Below are positions 56,183-64,000 of a stretch of 64,000 bases of DNA, in pieces. Position 1 is the first letter of the stretch, and each line of letters begins with the position of its first letter. Source of the stretch: Undaria pinnatifida. Taxonomy: Eukaryota; Sar; Phaeophyceae; Laminariales; Alariaceae. The notes below the pieces were generated by a model that saw nothing but the letters and a program-made list of their open reading frames with translations, ran no database searches and had not been told where the DNA came from. The translations under genes and the position numbers were made by a program. The stretch is from NCBI GenBank assembly GCA_012845835.1, contig JABAKD010000002.1, forward strand, positions 21,418,274 through 21,482,273, in the 5' to 3' direction.

Positions 56183-57158
56183 ATTACTTGCGCAGTGCGC
56201 TGATTACGAAAAATGTCGAAATTAACGCACGATTCTGACTGTGTTCTTCAGCTGGTGGACGTAAAACCACAGCCAGTCGCACACAGAGCCGTCACACACG
56301 GCGGTCCGATCGCGAACGACTTTGTCAAAACCGTGGGATCCTCTTGGTGGGCCTCTGTTGGCGAAGAAGAGTGGAACAATCACCGCGCAGTAACCGATGA
56401 TAACGCTTTTACCACTCACTGCAATAATGGTCCCCCACACTATCATCACCAAGTAGTTTGTGCCCAGAAACCTTGATGGGCATTTGAAAGGGAGTTCTGC
56501 ACACCCGGTACAGCGTGCCTGGTATATCCTCTTCAGACAATATCAAGCGAACATAGAGATATGGTATGTATGTACATACCCGGTATACACTGGTTAGCCA
56601 GTGCAGCCAGCACGAACCAGTGGCGGCGGTATCGTTAAGTTAGATCGCGATATCATACCGTGACCAGCCAAGCTTGTTATACGCGACCACCTGGAGCCCG
56701 AAGCTAGGTATAGTTTTTCCAAGAAGCTCTCGCATCAGGTACTACTGACCGCTGATCACATGCCATGTGAGCTCGAGTTGAAATGGGGGGGTGGATGGCG
56801 CTGCGTTGTTTAGCCGCCGCATGTGATTCCCGACGTCCTTGCTTTTTTAAGTTTCGACAACAAACGCCCCGTCCATCTAGTACCCATCTATGACTGGAAC
56901 CCGCTACGCTTTTGCCGTTCCAGTTGTCGATGCGAATGATGTTGCAGACACCAGCAGCGTCGTGGGTGTTTCCCTTAACCTGTTTTAGCACCGCACTCCC
57001 GACATGGGAACAAGACACATAGTGGAACACTATAACACTTGGAGTTAGAATACAGGTAGGAGCTGGAAATCTCACCCACGTCTTTTGGGTGGAAAACTAC
57101 TTGGAAATAGTGTTGAACGTTTTTACGGTGAGGTAATAACAGGGTTAATAGCACGTAC
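56183..57158. other. No confident gene; possible minus-strand exon continuation
   Basis: A minus frame at 56704-57075 (123 codons) includes VKGNTHDAAGVCNIIRIDNW, which reads as ordinary protein and lies downstream of the exon-like frame at 57159-57391. Not identifiable. Confidence 0.25.
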
Positions 57159-57391
57159 TTGTCGACTCTGCATCCACTGATAGATGCCCGGGTCGGAGTA
57201 GGTTCGCAGGGGGGCATTAAAGACGCACAAGCCAGGGAAAAAGGGAAATGTATAGAATATCTCGGCGTCCCGTGAGAGCTCGTAGAACAAGCGCCAGCCA
57301 AGGCACCACAGAGTAAGAATCACCAATGGAAACAACACTCCTTTTTCAGTCCAGCGAGGGTGCCGGAGAGCGTCAGACAGTGCCGCAATCA
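57159..57391 (-). CDS. Exon-like frame with one membrane segment, unidentified
   Basis: The minus strand reads HKQVIAALSDALRHPRWTEK, then a hydrophobic segment GVLFPLVILTLWCLGW, then FYELSRDAEIFYTFPFFPG and RTYSDPGIYQWMQSRQ. It is preceded by CTACCCAG, a possible splice acceptor, and followed immediately by GTACGT (57153-57158), a good splice donor. This is the most protein-like non-repeat frame in the window. I cannot name the family. No start or stop codon belongs to it, so neighbouring exons would be needed. Confidence 0.35.
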
Positions 57392-57647
57392 CCTGTTTGT
57401 GCCTGGGTAGACGCGAGAGGGCACCGGGCGAAACTGGCAACGACTGGCCTGCCTCTAGTGTGCCCGATTTACAGGAACAAAGTTTCTGTCGCGGGACATA
57501 GCACTACAAACTTTATACAAGGAAAAAATTATGTCTCCGCACATTCATTAATTCCTTCATTGTCACCTCTTGCCTGCGGTCAGTTGTCGGCGTTGCATAT
57601 ATCTGTTCCACGACGCGTTCTGTGTAGATGCTGCCGTAGGAAGCAGC

Positions 57648-57812
57648 ATGTCTCAACAACGATCAGCCAAGACTTTGGTCATCGAATACCACGGCATACG
57701 CCATACTGTCAAGCCGCGCCGGAAAGTCAAAGGCCGGGCAGCAGCAGCAGCAGTAGCGGCCGTGTCACCGCCAGAAACGGCAGATAAAGACGGCACCGAC
57801 GAAGGAACATGA
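57648..57812 (+). CDS. Short basic open frame, 54 codons, unidentified
   Basis: ATG opens MSQQRSAKTLVIEYHGIRHT, then VKPRRKVKGRAAAAAVAAV, ending TGA at 57810-57812. It is Lys/Arg-rich with an Ala run from a GCA repeat. The upstream frame is open to 57570. It could be a last exon or chance. Confidence 0.2.
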   Translation: MSQQRSAKTLVIEYHGIRHTVKPRRKVKGRAAAAAVAAVSPPETADKDGTDEGT

Positions 57813-57932
57813 AGGAGCATGCATCATGCGCACGCCACGATAGTCAACCTCGTTGGGGTTTCGCTCAAAGTTCGGCGCCCTTCCCCGACCGCCAAAAAGA
57901 GGACACATTTCCGCGTTATCTCCTACCAGGGT

Positions 57933-58058
57933 ACCTGACATCAGGGCGTGGATATACGGCACGAGGTACCGAACATATTGCTGCTTCAATCCAGAATCCA
58001 AAGGAATCTTGTTTACATCAACCCCATGCTCTGTGCGTATCGCCCGAAAAGCATAGAA
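57933..58058 (-). CDS. Exon-like frame, unidentified
   Basis: Minus strand FYAFRAIRTEHGVDVNKIPL then DSGLKQQYVRYLVPYIHALM. The frame extends openly from 58178 to 57765. TCAGGTACC follows the most protein-like part and could be a splice donor. It lies upstream of 57159-57391 on the same strand, so both could belong to one split gene. Confidence 0.22.
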
Positions 58059-58461
58059 CGAAGGTATGCATGCAGGAGACGCAGAAGGACGGGAGAAAAC
58101 AATGCGGGTGCTGCTACGTATTACGGTAAAGACGGGTATGGGTTGGCTTTGTACAAACTTGATATCTCGACACAACAAAAGGCGGAAGTTTCGCTTCGTA
58201 AGGTGGTAGACAGCACGGCATGTCTCCTCTGCAGTACGTAACTACCTGGTACACCTACTATGCCAACCTACTCCGCGCGTTTTGGCTTAATCTCGGTCCA
58301 TGATATACTTCGAAATATGTCCATAGGTCGCACGAGGTGGTAGGCTGTATTCCATTGTACACAAAGCTCAGTACGATGTTGTCCATGCCACCGTCGGGTT
58401 TTGGACGACAACTCATTGTTGCTGCTGAGCTCACACTATTACAATCGCTCATCGCCACACT

Positions 58462-58505
58462 CTAGACTATAAATTGTTCGTGGTCACAGGGCAGGCTCCA
58501 ACAAT
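58462..58505 (-). repeat. S-family short repeat fragment, copy 5
   Basis: CGTGGTCACAGGGCAGGCTCC, the reverse of GGAGCCTGYCCTGTGACCACG. Confidence 0.7.
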
Positions 58506-58589
58506 CGTGTAGTGGGAGCTAGAAGCAAAACAAGACGATAACAACATTTGCTTGGGTTGATTCCGGTGTTTGATTTCTTCTCGAAGTCA

Positions 58590-58665
58590 GCGTTGCTGTC
58601 CTCACAATAGCTAGCACAATCAAGTCCGTGGTCACAGGGCAGGCTCCGGTCACTCCGGAGTGAAG
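58590..58665 (-). repeat. S-family short repeat, copy 6
   Basis: Minus sense: CTCCGGAGTGACCGGAGCCT, GCCCTGTGACCACGG, CTTGATTGTGCTAGCTATTG. Confidence 0.75.
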
Positions 58666-61600
58666 ATAAATATTTCGCGCCGGTACTTGATACGTTTTTC
58701 TCAAGTAAAATGCCAGGTGTATAGTATTTTCGTATCGTCGGCGGGTATATACTGTATAATGTATGAGGTCTGTTGTCGAGAAATAGTAGAAACAACAATG
58801 AAAGAAAACCATTCACGACCAGAAACCAGAAACCTGGTATCGACGTTTTAGTTCCGTCAGGCTGTCGGGTCATGTCCCTACATTCTATCAGCTCATATAC
58901 ATACGTACTTCGAAGTGCCTGATTCAGACTGCTGCAGGTATTCTTGCGGCGTGTGGCCCCACGTGATGTCTAATGCTACTATGATCATCGAGTGGATATG
59001 ACTGGTGCAAACAGTGCGTACTCTGTGCAACAGAGTCATTCGCCGCACTCCAACGAGGTGTTGGAATCCTAACAACCTAGACTATATTTACCAGTGCTAC
59101 TGACTTCATCTGGTCTAGGGCGAACGTAAAAGGCAACTAGGGCAGTCAAACTACAGCGTGGGCACCTACCGGTAGAAGTAGTAGTGTAGTGCAGTAGGGT
59201 TTGGTGATTTCGATGGCTTGTTTGACACTCGTTGTGCGGTCGTGTACGCCGAGCGGTTTCTTGCCAACCGGGAAGAAGGAGCACGGGTTTCTTGAGAAGG
59301 CTTACCATCCACGATGCAGAGTGAGCGCCTACATACTGAGCTACGTAGAAATTGAGGACGGCTGATCTACGGCTGGCTGGTGGTGGTGGTGGTCGCTTTG
59401 CTGGTGCTGCTGCTGCACTCGCGCCCAGTATTATTGCTCTTTATGTCTAAACGCAACAGCGCAAAGAGTATAATACATTCATCGTTCGTAGCTGCGCGCC
59501 CCCGTATGGAAATTCTTAGGCAGCACTCACGCTAACACCTTGTTATCCACAGTCGTTACACACGACTCACCATTAAGCGTCACCGGCGAGCGTAGAGTGC
59601 AGAAGAAGGTGCAGATTTGCGCATTGCAGGTGTGGCCGACAGTGGGGAGCTTCTACCACCACCACCACCACCACCACCACCATCAAAGGAAGCCGGAATA
59701 TACGGCTGTCGTCGAGAAAAAACACGCTGATTCGGAGCATTACCAATCGTTGTTATAAGGCGACTCCCGCCGCGCGTCAAACGTCTCAGAATGCGCATCT
59801 GTATTCGACCGAGTGCAGTGTCCGAATCAACATGAATGTTGACCCGCCATCTTCGTGGATAGTGGTCGCGTTTCCCCCCCGCCGCCTTCGATACGGGACC
59901 GATATATGAGGTATGTTTGTATGCAGTGTGTGGTTGTCTCCGATATCGTAGCTAACTGTCCCGGAATCAACCGAAGCCGGCCAAAGTTAAAGAACAGCGC
60001 ATACACACAAAACAAAACAAATATCACCGCCGTCTTCCGCAGGCAATACCACCACATTGCACGGCAAGCAGCGAGCCGAAACCGTCGGATTCAGCCTACT
60101 TCTACATATATAGCCAGTACCACCGAAAAAGCTTTTAGAAGGCCACACAACAAGAAGAGAGTGTTGTTCGCAAATCGCCGGTTTCAGTCAAGATCAAGAT
60201 CGAGGTTGACATAATTATGTGTTTAATACTATTAGTCTATGGTCTTGTATCATATCGAGTTGGCCATAAATAACGTAATTATAACACCTGGTATATCACA
60301 TGCATATCAAAGCGCGTATCATGTCATCCTTCTCAAATTGTCACAATTCCAGCCAAGATCGAGAAAGGATCGGGAATAGTCGCAGTGAAACACTGGACTG
60401 TAGTGGTGAAGATCCCAAAAGTGGCGTTTCACGACGGCGCCAAAGCAAAAGCTGAGACGTTTCACCATGGTGCCCAGTAGTCCCAGTAGCGCCCATCAAG
60501 GTGGCTATTTGTTTACAGGCGTATAGCGAATAGCGAACGGATGTTGGCGTTTACACCGATGGTACTATGTTCTCATCCAAATGAAAGCAACATACTGCTA
60601 ACACTACTGTACACAGTCGTAGTAGTACTACAATAGCACTTGAATTCACGTATAAACGATACAAAACAAGTGCCAGGACCCAGCACTGCCAGGTATTAAA
60701 GTCGTTTTTTTTTCGGTTTCCGGCTGTTCTTAGCGCACTTGAAATGACATGCGTGCACCACGTTTACTACGCGATCGTCTAACTTCGCCAGCGAATGAGC
60801 ACGGTACACACAAATAAGATCAAGTTGTTACTGTTGAGGCACCGCGCATATCTATATCTATAGACTATATATCCGTCACCACGATCACCAAAGATGACGG
60901 CGAGACGACGTTGGTTTTGTAGGCCATATCATACGCGAAGGTGCCACTTTCCTCGTGTCACAGCTGCAATGACCTCCCTGTAGAGCTGTGTAGAGCCATA
61001 TTCTCCTACCACCGTACGTATCACAGGTCGAAGTTGCGCCGTTTTTTTTTGCAAGTTTTTCGGAAAATATTGAGGCCTCCTGCCGAGGCGGGTGATACAC
61101 TCACAGGCTCTGATGTGACCCCCTACGCGGCAGGCATGTTGTCACCAAGAGAGCTATCACCCCCGGCAGACAAGAAAACAGTTGCCAGAGGTTGTTGTGC
61201 AATTGTACTTTACACGCGACTGCTGTAGATGTAGAGATAGCCGTTGGGAGGCCTGCGTGACCCGTTTTCTCGTCTAGTCTCGCCCTCGTATTTGGATCAT
61301 CCTTCCTTGAAATTGGCGTATTCGTAGAGCGAATTAGCCGCCCGGCGTCCTTCCCTTTACTTCATTTAAAAACAAATCGATTTTACGCAGATTCCGCTGT
61401 CGTTCGGTAATCTACTTTAGGTACACCAAACAACTGGAACCAATCGTCTTATTGCGTTTCGGGTTTGCAACGCATTTGGACCCGTAGCTACTTTGTGACA
61501 GATCTTCGTGCCGTACCACCCCTAAGTTGCGCCGTCTGGGCTACGAAGAGTCCTCGCCGCCCCCCCCGGGGGGGGGCACCACGCACGACGTCGACTTAGT

Positions 61601-63475
61601 CACGGGAGTTCCGCCAGTGGCTCGACCCGCCCTCGAAGACGTATCGAAGACTGATGCTCAGGGCGCGATTCCACGTACACGGCCACTTTAGTCATTTTAG
61701 CTATGCCCTCCGGAGACGTATCAAACGACGTGACACAACGGGCGATATACTACCGGGCCCCGGGTGTGGCCGCGAAGGGGGCGCACGCGTATGCTACCGC
61801 CGGGCGTGGAGTGATGCTGGCCTCTCGTTCGCTGGCCTTTTCCGTACCGGCGGGGGCTATGCCGCTCGGAGTAGCTGTGGCGCGGAGCATAAATAAACAC
61901 TAAATGAGATGTTCAGCAAGCTTCAAGAGGTGCTCGACCAGTGTTGTAGGCATCCTGGGTTGCTGCAGCAATCGCAGGTGCCCACTATTAGTGGACGTTG
62001 ACATTTAGTCAGTAGCAAACGCATTTGTTAAAAAAATGACTTAAAACTAGCACACGTCGGCCTTAATGTCAACCACTGTTGAATTGGAATGGACTTTCAC
62101 AGCAGGAAACACCACATGGGGGTGCGCTGCCACGACTATCCATACAAGAGAGACGCGCATGGCGATCGATACATAATATTTCGTCGAGGGTGTGAGGAGA
62201 CTGGGGAGTTGGATATGTATTTGATGCCGTCAGTTGCGTAGTTGGCGTATTGTGAGTGGGTTCAGTACGTGTGACCGTCAGCCGCCTGTCCCTTGCCTTT
62301 GTCCGTGCTACAGATACTGTAGTGCGGTGCATTATTGGAGCTAAGGTTTCGTACAGGACACGTGCAAGATACCGGGGACTCCATCATCCTGGTCACAGGT
62401 GCGGCCGACTTCAACTCTCGAACGGCTGTCGAGGTACATTGCCATAGTGGTCCCCACCTATGTACTACGTGGTTATCGCTCGATGCTGCTGGCGGGGAGG
62501 GGGTGATCAGACACATTCAAGTGCTAGTGGTGGAAAAGCACTTCCACGCGCGGATACGGTCATCTTCGGCCAACAATCAGCAGCCACAGTGACATCTTGC
62601 GCCCTTACGTGCTCGTCGCGCGATAGGGGGTGCGTTCGTGCTCGTCGCACGGTAGGGGGTCCAAACATGCTGCGAGGTACGCTTCGGAAGCGAGCAACAT
62701 TATAGTCTAAGCCAGGTTCCGCCTCACTAAACAACTCCCCTGTGCAACCACTATCCTACACGATTTGCTCAAGCGCACCGCCGGGAAGAGCAACGCAACT
62801 TAGGCGTACCGGTTAAAAAACAATATGTTCACGATGGTGTCGCACCCCGTCATTAACCTTGTGCAGAAGATGCAGTAGGTGTGTATGGCATATGTGGTAC
62901 ACTATGTGCCATGAAGGTGTGCATGTGACTACATATAGTGAAAAGAGACGACGGCCGGGCGTGTTTTTGCGCGGACTTTATGGCCATCGCGGGAGACGTC
63001 ATCCTACCCTGCGTGGCGTTCCCAACCATGCAACGCAACTGTTTTTGATTCGGTGTACGCTTGGAGGACAGCTGCTGAGGTTCCCTAGTGACGAGAGTGC
63101 AGGTCCTTTGTATCGACGGCGACGTCGGGGCGCGTTGGGATGCTGATTTCTCTGGGATGTGATGATATGGTGATGTGCACGGCGTATATTATACCAGCAA
63201 GGCAAATGCTTGTGAATATCTTGCCCGCAGTCCTGTTTTTGGCGTTAGTGGGTCATGCATGAGGATCCTTGACGGTCGCTTAGATAGTGGAGGTTCTCCG
63301 CCGAGCCTAATAATACGGTGTGATACCCTGTTGTACTTAAAATAGCTACGAGGTATATACCAGGGGTACGACGTACGTTCGAGTACTCCTTTTTGGTTCG
63401 ACCCGTCATTCATCGGGAAGACCTTTACCGAACGTCCATTCAATGCATAATATATTTTCTGATCAACTGCCCTGG
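58666..63475. other. Unassigned 4.8 kb
   Basis: No repeat family of this window was recognised apart from a CCA/CAC run at 59657-59682. Plus frames at 61703-61903 (ending SRSLAFSVPAGAMPLGVAVA) and 62335-62592 (DTGDSIILVTGAADFNSRTA) read somewhat like protein but have no known motif. Confidence 0.35.
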
Positions 63476-63718
63476 TCATTTGGAGCGTCTCCTCGACAAA
63501 CCCATCGCGTCCAAACGTGGGCCCGCTGCAAAGGTTGTTCTTGTGGGCTTGTTGGGGTGTGCATCGAGTGTCTCACAAGCCTCCTCAAGGATCTGGTGCC
63601 GCCCGCAGCCAAGACCAACGAACGCCGTCTGGCTTCTCTCTGGTCTCTCTCGTGTTCCTAAGCCCGTGTGGTTGTTAATGCAGTCTATACCTGAGACCTG
63701 GTACAAGGCGTCAAACAC
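63476..63718 (-). CDS. Exon-like frame, unidentified
   Basis: Minus strand VFDALYQVSGIDCINNHTGL, ERPERSQTAFVGLGCGRHQI, LEEACETLDAHPNKPTRTTF, ending RLDAMGLSRRRSK and a stop. Composition is protein-like through its length (81 codons), but the family is unknown to me and a 153-codon plus frame covers the same bases. Confidence 0.25.
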   Translation of the reverse strand: MFDALYQVSGIDCINNHTGLGTRERPERSQTAFVGLGCGRHQILEEACETLDAHPNKPTRTTFAAGPRLDAMGLSRRRSK

Positions 63719-64000
63719 AGCTGACGGTTGGACTTTCGTCGTTCTCGCGTCGGTTTGTTTCGCCTCGAATCGTCCTGTGTGTATTGGTACCGGGTATAAT
63801 AATGGCCATCCATGCAGGTTTCGATTTGTTAAAGTGCGGAGATATCGTCGCTGATGGACGATACCATACTACTATATATACACCTAAAACTCCATCGCTG
63901 GATCCTACCTGGTGTTAACATGATCAAAATGACGCTAAGAACATAAGAATGTCAATGCGCCATTCACTGTAATCGCGCACAGAGCAGCGTTCAATGGAGC
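63719..64000. other. No recognisable feature
   Basis: Window end. Nothing seen beyond TACCTGGTG near 63906. Confidence 0.4.

Overview
This is eukaryotic, repeat-dominated DNA with no intact gene that I can recognise. The only certain coding sequence is a decayed Ty1/copia pol remnant on the minus strand (6455-7413). Almost every open frame comes from simple repeats or dispersed elements. The telomere-type hexamers inside the window are CCCTAA/TTAGGG, SINEs with tRNA-like heads are present, and microsatellites are abundant. Together these suggest a large, repeat-rich genome. A brown alga or another stramenopile is my guess from the copia sequence style and telomere type, but I cannot confirm it.

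Layout. 1-11.5 kb: two copies of one host repeat (H, 942-3360 and 9342-11333). Each carries a different inserted element made of short palindromic units, with the copia remnant between them. 11.5-20 kb: decayed dispersed elements, a second type of dyad array (15.4 kb), a pyrimidine tract and a SINE. 20-29 kb: a cluster of one ~270-bp inverted-repeat element family (T) with tandem expansions of its end, plus a long TTTG tract. 29-39 kb: mostly unassigned DNA, a SINE and copies of the U and S repeats. 39.8-46 kb: three more members of the palindromic-array/telomere-repeat group. 48-52.5 kb: a nest of SINEs with exchanged tRNA-like heads. 54.4-55.4 kb: a 1-kb fold-back element. 57-64 kb: sequence with a few exon-like frames that I cannot identify.

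The main discovery candidate is a group of elements (A 1320-2902, B 9801-10891, C 42541-43253, D 39882-40064, E about 45850-46004). The bodies of A-D are degenerate arrays of the palindromic core CCRYGG (CCATGG, CCACGG, CCGTGG, CCGCGG), repeated about every 10-15 bp. A, B and C have imperfect terminal inverted repeats and are flanked by 7-8 bp direct repeats that look like target-site duplications; D has a 9-bp direct repeat. A and B sit at different points in the two H copies, so each H copy supplies the empty site for the other insertion. In A and B, and more weakly in C, a telomere-like tract lies inside the array. At that tract the predominant variant changes from CCACGG to CCGTGG, so each element is a large imperfect inverted repeat centred on telomeric sequence. 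E is a short solo copy of the telomere-bearing core found inside B.

Two short words, TACCTGGTA and TAGACTAT, are also strongly over-represented outside these elements. All copy lists and alignments were made by eye.
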